A stretch of DNA of 64,000 bases. Source: JAGWRI01 sp963728785 (GTDB lineage Bacteria > Gemmatimonadota > Gemmatimonadetes > Gemmatimonadales > Gemmatimonadaceae). Location: positions 1,054,001 to 1,118,000 of the forward strand of contig CAVSKV010000004.1 of the NCBI GenBank assembly GCA_963728785.1. The letters run 5' to 3'. Each line of letters starts with the position of its first letter. The first letter of the stretch is position 1. Positions 53,453 to 62,454 of this stretch are shown here, in pieces. Below the pieces are notes generated by a model. It was not told the DNA's origin. It saw nothing but the letters and a program-made list of their open reading frames with translations, and ran no database searches. A program made the translations under genes and the position numbers.

Positions 53453-55048
53453 ATGGTGGACCATCGCGCGCCGCGGAAACACACCGGGGCTGCGGCGGCC
53501 CTGGTGGCGGCGGGCATCCTGGGCTCGCGGGTATTGGGCCTGATCCGGAACTCGCTCATCGCGCGATATCTGGGCACGACTGTCGCGGCCGATGCCTGGA
53601 CGGCGGCATTCAAGATTCCTAATGTGCTCCAGAACCTGTTCGGCGAAGGGGCGCTGTCGGCGGCGTTCGTGCCGGTGTACGCGCGGCTGCTCGGGGCCGG
53701 CGATGACCGTGAGGCGGAACGGGTGGCCGGTGCCGTGGCGGCAATCCTGGGGCTCACCATCGCCGTGTTCGTGCTCGTGGGCGTGCTGGCGGCGCCCCTC
53801 CTGATCTACGCCATCGCTCCGGGGTTCACCGGTGAGCGCCGCGAACTGACGATCGTGCTCACCCGCATCCTCTTTCCGGGAGCCGGCCTGCTCGTGCTTT
53901 CGGCTTGGTGCCTGGGCGTCCTGAACAGCCACCGGAAGTTCCTCGTCTCGTACTCCGCCCCGATCGCCTGGAACGTGGTGCTGATCGCGGCGCTCGTCTG
54001 GTGGGGACGGATGCCGGACAAGGCGACGGTGGTGGGCCGTCTCGCGTGGGCGTCGGTCGTGGGCAGCCTGCTGCAGTTCGCGGTGCAGCTTCCTGCGGTG
54101 CGCGGGCTCGTGCCGGGCCTGCGGCTGGCGTTCGATTCGGCGAGCGCGAACGTGCGCGACGTCCTGCGCAACTTCGGCCCCGCGTTCGTGAGCCGCGGCG
54201 TGGTGCAGATCAGCAGCTACGTCGACCAGTTCCTGACCAGCTTCCTGCCCAACGGCATGGTGGCCGTGTTCGGATTCGCCACCACGTTGTACGTGCTGCC
54301 GGTGAGTCTCTTCGGCGGGTCCGTTTCGGTGGCCGAACTGCCCGAGATGTCGCGGGCCACGGCGGAACAGCATGAAACGGGCGGGCTGCTGCGCCCGCGC
54401 CTCGACGCCGGGCTGCGGCGAATCGCGTTCCTCGTCGTGCCGTCGGCCGTGGCCTTTCTGGCCCTGGGCGACGTGCTCACGAGCGTGGTGTTTCAGCATG
54501 GCCACTTCACGGCCACCGACTCGGTGTATACCTGGGCCGTGCTGTGCGGTTCAGCGGTGGGTTTGCTCGCCGGCACCCTCGGGCGGCTGTACTCGTCCAC
54601 CTACTACGCGCTCCGTGATACCCGGACACCGCTCCGGTTCGCCACGATTCGCGTGGCTCTCACCACCGTGCTGGGCGTCGTGTTCGCGTTCGGGGTACCC
54701 CGATGGTTCGGTCTGGACCCGCGCTGGGGCGCCGCGGGGCTTTCGGCTTCGGCGGGCATGGCGGCCTGGGTGGAGTTCACGCTGCTGCGATCGCAGCTCA
54801 ACGCGCGGATCGGCGCGACCGGACTGCCCGCGCGATTCACGATCACGCTGTGGGGGCTGGCCGTGGCCAGCGCCGCGCTGGCGGTGCTCGTGCAGACCGG
54901 CACCGCGCATTGGGGGCGCATGGCCGGTGGAATCGTCGTGATCGCGGTCTACGGCGGTGCGTACCTCGGGGGCGCGATGCTGCTGCGCGTGCCCGAGGCG
55001 CATGGGATTCTTTCGGGCTTCGCGCGTCGATTCCGCGTGGGCCGGTGA
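53453..55048 (+). CDS. murJ: Lipid II flippase MurJ
   Basis: MurJ moves lipid II across the inner membrane for peptidoglycan synthesis. The 531-residue MOP-family protein has about 14 membrane helices and the classic start LVAAGILGSRVLGLIRNSLIARYLG, then AWTAAFKIPNVLQNLFGEGALSAAFVPVYAR. The Ser/Arg-rich first cavity helices include RVLGLIRN with the essential-type Arg. ATG 53453 is used. GTG 53420 (11 codons upstream, overlapping bshC by 11 bases) is an alternative. It ends 39 bases before uvrC. A GC hairpin after it (about 55050-55071) lacks a T-run. Confidence 0.94.
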   Translation: MVDHRAPRKHTGAAAALVAAGILGSRVLGLIRNSLIARYLGTTVAADAWTAAFKIPNVLQNLFGEGALSAAFVPVYARLLGAGDDREAERVAGAVAAILGLTIAVFVLVGVLAAPLLIYAIAPGFTGERRELTIVLTRILFPGAGLLVLSAWCLGVLNSHRKFLVSYSAPIAWNVVLIAALVWWGRMPDKATVVGRLAWASVVGSLLQFAVQLPAVRGLVPGLRLAFDSASANVRDVLRNFGPAFVSRGVVQISSYVDQFLTSFLPNGMVAVFGFATTLYVLPVSLFGGSVSVAELPEMSRATAEQHETGGLLRPRLDAGLRRIAFLVVPSAVAFLALGDVLTSVVFQHGHFTATDSVYTWAVLCGSAVGLLAGTLGRLYSSTYYALRDTRTPLRFATIRVALTTVLGVVFAFGVPRWFGLDPRWGAAGLSASAGMAAWVEFTLLRSQLNARIGATGLPARFTITLWGLAVASAALAVLVQTGTAHWGRMAGGIVVIAVYGGAYLGGAMLLRVPEAHGILSGFARRFRVGR

Positions 55049-55075
55049 CCGGCCCCGGCTGGTGGCCGGGGACGA

Positions 55076-55088
55076 TATAATTCACCCG
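55076..55088 (+). promoter_or_regulatory. Perfect -10 box six bases before the uvrC start (possible leaderless promoter)
   Basis: TATAAT at 55076-55081 is followed by six bases and then GTG 55088. The usual 6-7-base gap from -10 to +1 would put transcription start on the start codon. No -35 match is seen 16-18 bases upstream. Confidence 0.45.
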
Positions 55089-56956
55089 TGACCCTGCCGG
55101 CGAGCGTTCTCGATCGGGCGAGCCATCTCCCCGAGTCTCCGGGCGTCTATCTGTGGAAGGACGCCCAGGGGACGGTGCTGTACGTGGGCAAGGCCAAGCG
55201 GCTGCGCTCGCGCGTGCGCAGCTACCTGGCCGCCGAGCGTCTCGAGAACCCGAAGACCCGCGTCATGATGCGCCAGGTGGCCGATCTCGAGACGATCGTC
55301 GTGCCGACCGAGCCGGCGGCGTTGATCCTCGAGTCGAACCTGATCAAGGAGCACCGGCCGCGGTACAATGTCGTGCTCCGCGACGACAAATCGTATCCGT
55401 ACATCAAGGTGACGGTGCAGGAGGCGTTCCCGCGGGTGCTCGTCACGCGGCGACTCCTCAACGACGGCGCCCGCTACTTCGGGCCGTACACCGACGTGGG
55501 GGCGATGCGCCGGGCCCTCAACGTGGTGAAGCGCCTGTTCACCGTGCGGTCGTGCAGCTACGACATGCCGCGCCAGATGCCCGATCGGCCGTGCCTGGAC
55601 TACTACATCAAGCGGTGCAAGGCGCCCTGCGTGTTCCTGCAGAGCCAAGCCGACTACCGGTCGATGATCGACGAGGTGCTGGTGTTCCTGGACGGCCGGG
55701 CCGACGAGGTGGTCCGCCGCGTGAAGGGGCGCATGGACGCGGCCGCGGCGGCGCTCGACTTCGAACGGGCGGCGGAACTCCGCGATGCGCTCAAGCACCT
55801 GGACCGCATGGAAGAGCCGACGGTTGTCCTGGAGGTAGAGGGGGGTGACCGCGACGTGATCGGATTCGCGCGCGACGGGGACGACGCGTGCGTGGTGCTG
55901 CTGCGCATTCGCGGCGGGAAGCTGCTGGGCCGCGAGCACCAGTTCGTGGAGCACGTGGAGGGTGAGAGCGACGCTGCCGCGCTGTCGGCGTACCTGGTGG
56001 GCGGGTACCTGCCGCTCGACGAGCACGCCCCCGAGGCGATCCTCCCGTTCGCGAGCGAAGATCCGGAGTTGACGCAAGCGTCGCTCGATCCCGTGCGGCT
56101 CGTCGTGCCCCAGCGGGGCCCGAAGCGGGAGCTGGTGGCGCTCGCCGAGCAGAATGCTCGCCACCTGCTCGAGGAGGCCCTGCTCGAAGGGGACGAGACC
56201 ACTGAGCGGGCGGGCGATCCGGTATACGAGCTGCAGCGTCAGCTCGGGCTCCAGAAGCTTCCGCGTACGCTGGTCTGCTTCGACGTCTCGCATGCCCAGG
56301 GCACTGACACGGTCGCCTCGGCCGTGTGGTTCCAGAACGGCCGGCCGCACCGCGCCGAGTATCGTAAGTTCAAGGTGAAGTCAGTGGAGGGGATAGACGA
56401 CTTCGCGTCGATGCACGAAGTCGTGGGCCGCTACTTCGCCCGTCGCGGCGAAGACCAGAAGCCGCTGCCCGATCTCGTGGTCATCGACGGCGGCAGGGGG
56501 CAGCTCGGCGCGGCGCACAACGCCCTCGTGGAACTGGGCCTTGGCGAGATGCCGATGATCAGCCTGGCGAAGCGAGAGGAAGAGATCTTCGTCATCGGGC
56601 GCAGCGAGTCGCTGCGCCTGCCGCGGCGCTCGCCGGCCCTGCGCATGCTGCAGCAGGCGCGGGATGAAGCGCACCGATTCGCGATTAGCTTTCAGCGTGA
56701 CCGCCGCAAGGTGCGCACCGTCACGTCGGCGTTGCTCGAAATTCCGGGGGTCGGACCGGCCAGGCGGCGGCAGTTGCTCCAGGCGTTCGGATCGCTGCAA
56801 GGGGTGCGCGACGCCACGACCGAGGCGATCGCCGGCCTGCCGGGCTTCAGTGAGAAGTCGGCTCAGCGCGTGCTCATCGCCCTTCGGGCGTCATCGCCCA
56901 CCGCACCGCCGCCGGATCACCCGGCGGCGCCACGTTCGACCGAGGAATCTCCGTGA
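55088..56956 (+). CDS. uvrC: Excinuclease ABC subunit C
   Basis: UvrC makes both incisions in nucleotide excision repair. The 622-residue protein has the N-terminal GIY-YIG nuclease (SPGVYLWKDAQGTVLYVGKAKRLRSRVRSYL), a zinc/Cys patch (CLDYYIKRCKAPC) and a UVR motif (MDAAAAALDFERAAELRDALKHL). The RNase H-like domain (CFDVSHAQGTDTVASAVWF) and a C-terminal double helix-hairpin-helix (LEIPGVGPARRRQLLQAFGSL) complete it. It starts at GTG 55088 and overlaps thrC as GTGA. Confidence 0.96.
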   Translation: MTLPASVLDRASHLPESPGVYLWKDAQGTVLYVGKAKRLRSRVRSYLAAERLENPKTRVMMRQVADLETIVVPTEPAALILESNLIKEHRPRYNVVLRDDKSYPYIKVTVQEAFPRVLVTRRLLNDGARYFGPYTDVGAMRRALNVVKRLFTVRSCSYDMPRQMPDRPCLDYYIKRCKAPCVFLQSQADYRSMIDEVLVFLDGRADEVVRRVKGRMDAAAAALDFERAAELRDALKHLDRMEEPTVVLEVEGGDRDVIGFARDGDDACVVLLRIRGGKLLGREHQFVEHVEGESDAAALSAYLVGGYLPLDEHAPEAILPFASEDPELTQASLDPVRLVVPQRGPKRELVALAEQNARHLLEEALLEGDETTERAGDPVYELQRQLGLQKLPRTLVCFDVSHAQGTDTVASAVWFQNGRPHRAEYRKFKVKSVEGIDDFASMHEVVGRYFARRGEDQKPLPDLVVIDGGRGQLGAAHNALVELGLGEMPMISLAKREEEIFVIGRSESLRLPRRSPALRMLQQARDEAHRFAISFQRDRRKVRTVTSALLEIPGVGPARRRQLLQAFGSLQGVRDATTEAIAGLPGFSEKSAQRVLIALRASSPTAPPPDHPAAPRSTEESP

Positions 56957-58098
56957 CGCATTGGCACCTCGAGTGCTCAGCCTGCTCCCACTCGGCACCG
57001 GGCGACCGCCTGGCCACGGTCTGTCCGGAATGCGGCCAGCCGTATCTGGTTCGGTACGACATGCCTTCGCCTCGCCGCGACGCCATTGCCCAGCGCTGGG
57101 ACATGTGGCGTTACCGCTCGATGATGCCGGTGCTGGCCGAGGAGGAGCCCGTGTCGCTCGGCGAAGGAGCGACGCCCATGCAGGAACTGCCGGCGCTTGC
57201 CCGGGCAATCGGCGTGCGCCGTCTGTGGGTCAAGGATGAGGCGCTCAACCCGACGGCGTCGTTCAAGGCCCGAGGCATGAGCGCGGCCGTGACCCGGGCG
57301 GCCGGCCACCACGTGCCGGGGTTCGTGGTACCGACGGCCGGCAACGCGGGGGCGGCGCTCACCGCGTACGCGGCGGCAGCCAGGCTGCCGGTGCGGGTGT
57401 ACGCGCCGGCGACCACGCCCAAACCAATTCTCGACACGATCGCCGCGCTGGGCGCCGACCTGCAGCTAGTGGATGGCCATATCGGCGACGCGGGCAAACA
57501 GGCCAAGGCGTTCGCCGCCAAGAGCGGGTATTTCGATGTGTCGACGCTGCGCGAGCCGTACCGCATCGAAGGCAAGAAGACGATGGGCATCGAGGTTGCC
57601 GAGCAGCTGGGCTGGCGCCTGCCCACGCACATCGTCTATCCCACGGGCGGCGGCACGGGTCTGATCGGAATGTGGAAGGTGTTCGCCGAGCTGCGGGCCT
57701 ACGGATGGCTGGCGCCCGACGAGGCGTTCCCGCGAATGGTCGTGGCGCAGTCAGCGGGCTGCGCCCCGATGGTGCGGGCATTCCAGGCGGGGGCCGAGAG
57801 GGCCGTGCCGTGGGAGAACCCGGAAACGTACGCGAGTGGGCTGCGGGTGCCGGGGCCGCTGGGCGACCGGCTCATTCTGCGGGCGCTGCAGGAGAGTGGG
57901 GGCGATGCCTGCGCGGTGGGCGACGACGCGATCCGCGCCGCCACGGCCCGCCTGGCCCGCGCGTCGGGGATCGACGCGTGTCCCGAGGGTGGGTGCGCGT
58001 TCGCCGCGACCGAGCAGCTGGCCAGGGCCGGGCGCATTCCGGCCGACGCCGAGGTGGTGGTGTTCAATACCGGCAGCGGCGCCTCATACCGGTACTGA
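56953..58098 (+). CDS. thrC: Threonine synthase
   Basis: ThrC converts O-phosphohomoserine to threonine using PLP. The 381-residue protein has an N-terminal zinc-ribbon-like segment (LECSACSHSAPGDRLATVCPECGQPYLV). The PLP Lys is in NPTASFKARGMSAA, followed by VVPTAGNAGAALTAYAA and a phosphate-binding PTGGGTGLIGMWK. This layout fits the Cys-containing class of threonine synthases found in archaea, plants and many bacteria. It starts at GTG 56953 (GTGA overlap with uvrC) and is followed by larC after one base. Confidence 0.92.
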   Translation: MTHWHLECSACSHSAPGDRLATVCPECGQPYLVRYDMPSPRRDAIAQRWDMWRYRSMMPVLAEEEPVSLGEGATPMQELPALARAIGVRRLWVKDEALNPTASFKARGMSAAVTRAAGHHVPGFVVPTAGNAGAALTAYAAAARLPVRVYAPATTPKPILDTIAALGADLQLVDGHIGDAGKQAKAFAAKSGYFDVSTLREPYRIEGKKTMGIEVAEQLGWRLPTHIVYPTGGGTGLIGMWKVFAELRAYGWLAPDEAFPRMVVAQSAGCAPMVRAFQAGAERAVPWENPETYASGLRVPGPLGDRLILRALQESGGDACAVGDDAIRAATARLARASGIDACPEGGCAFAATEQLARAGRIPADAEVVVFNTGSGASYRY

Positions 58099-58099
58099 T

Positions 58100-59272
58100 A
58101 TGTCCATCGCGCTGCTCGACCCGTTCAGCGGGATCTCCGGCGACATGACGCTCGGCGCGCTCGTTGCCGTCGGGCTCGATCCAGAATGGCTGCGGGCGCT
58201 TCCGGCACGGATGGGGCTGGACGGCGTGACCGTTCGAATCACCGACGTGCAGCGTGCGTCGATCGCTTGCACCAAGGTGGACTTCGCCATTCCTGCCCAG
58301 CCGCACGGCCGACATCTGAAGCAGATTCGCGAGCTGGTGCAGCGGAGCGATGCGCCTGGCGGAGTGAAGGTCCGGGCCGACGCGGCGTTCACGGCGATCG
58401 CCGAGCAGGAGGCGGCGATCCATGGCACGACGGTGGAGCGTGTGCACCTGCACGAAGTCGGCGCAGTGGACGCGATCCTCGACGTAGTGGGGGCGATCTG
58501 GGGGTTCGAGCAGCTGGGCGTGGACCGGGTGTACTGCGGTCCACTCAGCGTAGGCGACGGGTTCGTGGACGCCGCACATGGGCGGCTGCCGGTGCCGGCG
58601 CCGGCCACCATGCGGCTGCTCGAGGGGCTGCTGGTGCGGCCCGGCCCGGAGGGCTCCGGGGAGCTGGTGACGCCTACTGGAGCGGCGCTGGTGCGCGTGC
58701 TGTCGTCGGGGCCGATGCCGGCGGAGTTCGTGCCGCGCCGCAGCGGGTTCGGGGCCGGGACGAGGGAGTTCGAGGGGCGGCCGAATGCGCTCCGCATCGT
58801 GCTCGCCGATCGAGACGGCCGGCCGGGGATGGAGGTGGAATATCTGGTGCAACTGGCTTGCGACCTCGACGACCTTGCCGGCGAGTACGTGGCCGGTGCC
58901 GCCGACCGGCTACGCGAAGCCGGCGCCCTGGACGTCGTCGTCATCCCCACCATCATGAAGAAGGGGCGGCCGGGCACGCGGATCGAGGTGCTGTGCCACG
59001 CTTCCCTCGCCGGGGGGTTGGAAGCGTTGCTGCTGGATGAGACCACGACACTCGGGGTCCGGCGAATGGTGGTGGAGCGGCACGCCGCTCCGCGCGAGAC
59101 GGGCATCGTGCGGGTTGGGGGGCACGAAATCCGTGTCAAGGTGGCCCTGCTCGCGGGGGGCATCCGCCGAGCGAAACCGGAGTATGACGACGTCGCACGG
59201 GCAGCCCTGGCGACAGGGCGAACCCTGCGGGATATATTTGTTGAGGCTGCCGAACTGGCGAACCGAGCCTGA
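58100..59272 (+). CDS. larC: Nickel-pincer cofactor biosynthesis protein LarC
   Basis: LarC inserts nickel into the pyridinium-3,5-bisthiocarboxylate mononucleotide cofactor of lactate racemase-type enzymes. The 390-residue protein shows the family start LLDPFSGISGDMTLGALVAVGL, HLHEVGAVDAILDVVGAIWG, a PVPAPATMRLLEG block and VTPTGAALVRVL. In Lactobacillus plantarum the gene is split into larC1 and larC2 and joined by a programmed frameshift; here it is one uninterrupted frame. LarA, LarB and LarE are not in the window. Start ATG 58100 follows the thrC stop by one base. Confidence 0.92.
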   Translation: MSIALLDPFSGISGDMTLGALVAVGLDPEWLRALPARMGLDGVTVRITDVQRASIACTKVDFAIPAQPHGRHLKQIRELVQRSDAPGGVKVRADAAFTAIAEQEAAIHGTTVERVHLHEVGAVDAILDVVGAIWGFEQLGVDRVYCGPLSVGDGFVDAAHGRLPVPAPATMRLLEGLLVRPGPEGSGELVTPTGAALVRVLSSGPMPAEFVPRRSGFGAGTREFEGRPNALRIVLADRDGRPGMEVEYLVQLACDLDDLAGEYVAGAADRLREAGALDVVVIPTIMKKGRPGTRIEVLCHASLAGGLEALLLDETTTLGVRRMVVERHAAPRETGIVRVGGHEIRVKVALLAGGIRRAKPEYDDVARAALATGRTLRDIFVEAAELANRA

Positions 59273-59348
59273 CCGCCGTGCCCCCCAAGGTCGAGCCTGA
59301 TGGGGCGCTCTATCTGCTGTTGCACCCGTCAATTTCCAGGAGTCTCTG

Positions 59349-60938
59349 ATGCCGGTCATTCGGTCGACGACCATCACGTCGTCCCTGTTAGCAATGGCGC
59401 TCGCGCTACCTCTGGCGGCCCAGCAGCCCAAGCCGTGCGCCGTTGACGAGGGCAATCCCTCCGAAGTCGCGCGGGCGTTTCTCATCATCTCCGAAGTGGC
59501 GAACGCCAAGGGCGCCGATTCGGCATCGGTCAAGAAGAAGCTGTCCGACGCCGTCGGGCTCCTCGCCGCTGCTGGGCCGAATGCACCCAATCCGGTCGGC
59601 CACGCATACGAGCTGGGCAAGCTCTTGGTGCTCTGGACCGCGCAGCCTGGCATGCCGCTCAACACGACCCGGGGCGCCGTGGGGTTCGCGACGAACCCGC
59701 AGCAAGGCCTGAATCTGCCGGCGGCCATCGACTCGGCCTTCAGCGTCGTGGAGAAGGCCATGCCGGAGTGCGACGCGACAACGCAGATCTGGCGCAGCCA
59801 GAAGGTGTGGAGCAATCTGGTCAACGCGGCGGTGCAGGAGTTGAACGCGGGGAGCGTCGACTCCGCCGAAGCGCACGCCAATGAGTCCCTGTTGCTGAAT
59901 CGCAAGGCCCCGTACGCCTACATGGTGCTTGCCCAGGTGGCGCAGCGGCGCAACCAGGCGGACCAGGCGATGGAACTCTTCCAGAAGACGATCGACGCCG
60001 CGTCGAGCGACTCGATCTACAACGAGGTGAAGTACAGCTCGCTGCTCAACCTGGGCCACCTCGCGGCGGAAGCAGCGCATGACGACTCGACCAAAGCTTC
60101 CAAGTACAACGCCGTCGCGTTGGATGCATTCAAGACACTGTCCGCCGACACGACGGCACCGCCGGGCTACCACATCGACGCCGTCAACGGGCTGGTGGGC
60201 GTCGAACTCGCGATGGGGGATACCGCGTCGGTGCGGGCGGTATACAGACGGCAGCTCGACAACCCCATGGCGTTCTCGTTCACCGACGTCATCCAGGCCG
60301 GCGTGTGGGCCACGAACGCCGGCGATTCGGCATCGGCGGTGAAGTTGTTCCACGCGGCATACGAGATGAATCCGTATCACCGCGACGCGCTCTCGAACTT
60401 GGCGTTGATCGAAATGAAGCAGCAGAAATACGACACGGCCCTCGTGTTGCTCGACCGGCTCAAGGCGGTGGACCCCAACGGTGCAAATTCGCGCTTGTTC
60501 GTGTTCACGTACGCCGGGCTCGCCAAGAAGTTTGCCGACCTCAACCACGACATCGTGGCGCGGTTCAACAAGACCAAGGACGTGAAGCTGAGGAAGATCC
60601 TGACCGACTCCGCGACGCTCACGACGGATTCCAACCGCGTCTACACGGACTTGGCGGTCAAGACGAACGTGGCCATGGATAGCGTGCCCGTGGCGGTCCG
60701 GTTCTCGCAATTCAGCAACGTCGACAACAAGGTCACGTTGGTCGGTTCGATCGACAATCGTACAGGTGCCGACAAGACGTACACGGTCAAGGTGGACTTT
60801 CTCGATAACAAGGGGAACGTCGTGGCGTCGCAGCAGACCACCGTCGGCCCGGTGGCCGGCCACGGCAGCGGTTCCTTCACGGTGAGCGTAACTGCGCCGG
60901 GGATCACGGCTTTCCGGTACGCCCCGCTCGACAACTGA
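59349..60938 (+). CDS. Exported TPR-repeat protein with a C-terminal FxLYD-like domain
   Basis: A 529-residue exported protein with a signal peptide (MPVIRSTTITSSLLAMALALPLAAQ). The middle is a set of TPR-like helical hairpins (AEAHANESLLLNRKAPYAYMVLAQVAQRRNQADQAMELFQKTIDA and SAVKLFHAAYEMNPYHRDALSNLALIEMKQQKYDTALVLLDRLKAV). The C-terminal about 90 residues form a beta sandwich (VRFSQFSNVDNKVTLVGSIDNRTGADKTYTVKVDFLDNKGNVVASQ) like FxLYD domains. The start ATG 59349 is preceded by CAGGAG. A good terminator follows. It has no operon partner and its function is unknown. Confidence 0.85.
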   Translation: MPVIRSTTITSSLLAMALALPLAAQQPKPCAVDEGNPSEVARAFLIISEVANAKGADSASVKKKLSDAVGLLAAAGPNAPNPVGHAYELGKLLVLWTAQPGMPLNTTRGAVGFATNPQQGLNLPAAIDSAFSVVEKAMPECDATTQIWRSQKVWSNLVNAAVQELNAGSVDSAEAHANESLLLNRKAPYAYMVLAQVAQRRNQADQAMELFQKTIDAASSDSIYNEVKYSSLLNLGHLAAEAAHDDSTKASKYNAVALDAFKTLSADTTAPPGYHIDAVNGLVGVELAMGDTASVRAVYRRQLDNPMAFSFTDVIQAGVWATNAGDSASAVKLFHAAYEMNPYHRDALSNLALIEMKQQKYDTALVLLDRLKAVDPNGANSRLFVFTYAGLAKKFADLNHDIVARFNKTKDVKLRKILTDSATLTTDSNRVYTDLAVKTNVAMDSVPVAVRFSQFSNVDNKVTLVGSIDNRTGADKTYTVKVDFLDNKGNVVASQQTTVGPVAGHGSGSFTVSVTAPGITAFRYAPLDN

Positions 60939-60959
60939 ACGGCCGTTATTGCATAGGGA

Positions 60960-60996
60960 GCAAAGGGTCCGCCTTCCGGCGGGCCCTTTGCCTTTC
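60960..60996 (+). terminator. Intrinsic terminator after the TPR gene
   Basis: A 14-bp stem (GCAAAGGGTCCGCC at 60960-60973 with its complement at 60978-60991, one G-T pair) closes a TTCC loop and is followed by CTTTCCC. Confidence 0.85.
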
Positions 60997-61031
60997 CCAC
61001 GAGGAAAGTGTGCGGAAGTAGCCGTGATTTC

Positions 61032-61060
61032 TTGATTTCCGGGTCCAGACTTCCTAAGTT
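61032..61060 (+). promoter_or_regulatory. Sigma70-type promoter for the DUF512-der-plsY operon
   Basis: TTGATT at 61032-61037 and TAAGTT at 61055-61060, with a 17-base spacer, directly after the terminator. The start point would be near 61067, which lies beyond ATG 61063 and argues that the real DUF512 start is downstream. Confidence 0.5.
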
Positions 61061-61152
61061 GCATGAGCTTGGCCGCGAGCGCGCGCCGGCGCGGTCCGTC
61101 GAAGGGGATGTGGGCTGCTTACCGATCCACCCCCGCCCGTCATGGTGCCCCG

Positions 61153-62454
61153 ATGGTCAGAGTCTCCAACGTCACATCCGGTAGCGTCGCCGAGGAACTG
61201 GGCATCGCGCCCGGCACCGAGTTGCTCACCGTCAACGGCCGCGAGCTGGGAGACTTCCTCGACTGGGAGTTCCTGACAGCGGACGACGAGCTCGTAATCG
61301 AGGCGCGCCAGCCGGACGGCGAGGCCGTGGTGTACGAGCTCGAGCGCCCGGAAGGCGAGGTGCTGGGCGTTCAGTTGGAGCCCCCTACCGTGCGGCGGTG
61401 CGCCAACCGGTGCGAGTTCTGCTTCATCGAAGGGCTGCCCAAGGGACTTCGGAAGGCGCTCTACGTCCGGGACGATGACTATCGGCTCTCGTTCGCGTAC
61501 GGAAATTTCGCGACGCTGTCCAACCTCAAGGACCGTGACATCGCGCGCATTCTCGAATATCGGCTCTCGCCGCTCTACGTGTCGGTGCACGCGACGCCGT
61601 GGGAAGCGCGCCGGGTGATGCTCAACAATCCGCGCGTGCCGAACGTGGTGGACCAGTTGACACGGCTCGCCGCCGGAGGCATCCGGTTCCATACGCAGAT
61701 GGTGATCGTGCCCGGGATCAACGACGGTGAGGTGCTCGAACAGTCGCTGGCCGATCTCTGGGCGCTGGGCGAAGCGGTCATGTCAGTGGCGGTCGTGCCG
61801 GTGGGGCTCACCCAGTTCTCCCACCTGTACACCGGCCAGTCCATGGACGCCGCCAGGGCGGGCCGCCTGCTCGATCATCTGGCCCGATGGGCCGCGCGGG
61901 GCGGGTCGGAACGCGGCGATCCATGGGTATTCGGTTCGGACGAGTTGTACCTGCTGGCGGGGCGGCCGCTCCCAACGCCTGAACACTACGGCGATTTCGT
62001 GCAGATCGAGAACGGCGTTGGGGCAGTGGCCGCACTGCGCATGCGCGTGCATCTGGGGCTGGCGTCGCTCCCGCGCCTCGACGGGCGGCGCATCGGCGTC
62101 GTGACCGGCGTATCGATGCGCGATCTCATGCCGGAACTGCTCGGCGAACTGGCGGCGCGGACGGGCGCGACGTTCGAGTTGATCGTGGTGGAGAACTCTC
62201 TGTTCGGGCCAACGACGACCACCGCCGGCCTGCTCGTCGGAGCCGATATCCGGCGTGCACTCCGGGCCCGCGACGACCTCGATCTGGCGCTGATTCCGGC
62301 CGAGACGATCAACGACGACGGAATGTTCCTTGATGACGAACGGTTCATCGCGCTGCGCGAGGAGCTTCCCATTCCAGTATATGCATCGTCCGACTTCATC
62401 GACGCCCTCGTGCCGGAAGGCGATGTGCGGTCGCGGGGAGCGCACGCCGCATGA
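61153..62454 (+). CDS. DUF512-family radical-SAM-like protein with PDZ domain
   Basis: A 433-residue protein in the conserved DUF512 family, whose biochemical role is unknown. An N-terminal PDZ-like domain (VRVSNVTSGSVAEELGIAPGTELLTVNG) comes first. A C-x3-C-x2-C iron-sulfur motif (CANRCEFCFIEGLPKGLR) follows, then a TIM-barrel region (DDDYRLSFAYGNFATLSN, VSVHATPWEARRVML). The C-terminal DUF512 domain contains GVSMRDLMPELLGEL and NDDGMFLDDERF. ATG 61153 is preferred because family similarity begins there. ATG 61063 lies only two bases after the predicted -10 box and would not be on the transcript. ATG 61108 is another option. It overlaps der as ATGA, a common pairing. Confidence 0.88.
   Translation: MVRVSNVTSGSVAEELGIAPGTELLTVNGRELGDFLDWEFLTADDELVIEARQPDGEAVVYELERPEGEVLGVQLEPPTVRRCANRCEFCFIEGLPKGLRKALYVRDDDYRLSFAYGNFATLSNLKDRDIARILEYRLSPLYVSVHATPWEARRVMLNNPRVPNVVDQLTRLAAGGIRFHTQMVIVPGINDGEVLEQSLADLWALGEAVMSVAVVPVGLTQFSHLYTGQSMDAARAGRLLDHLARWAARGGSERGDPWVFGSDELYLLAGRPLPTPEHYGDFVQIENGVGAVAALRMRVHLGLASLPRLDGRRIGVVTGVSMRDLMPELLGELAARTGATFELIVVENSLFGPTTTTAGLLVGADIRRALRARDDLDLALIPAETINDDGMFLDDERFIALREELPIPVYASSDFIDALVPEGDVRSRGAHAA

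Noticed and set aside
55040..55071. GC-rich hairpin after murJ as a terminator
   Set aside because: No T-run after the stem.
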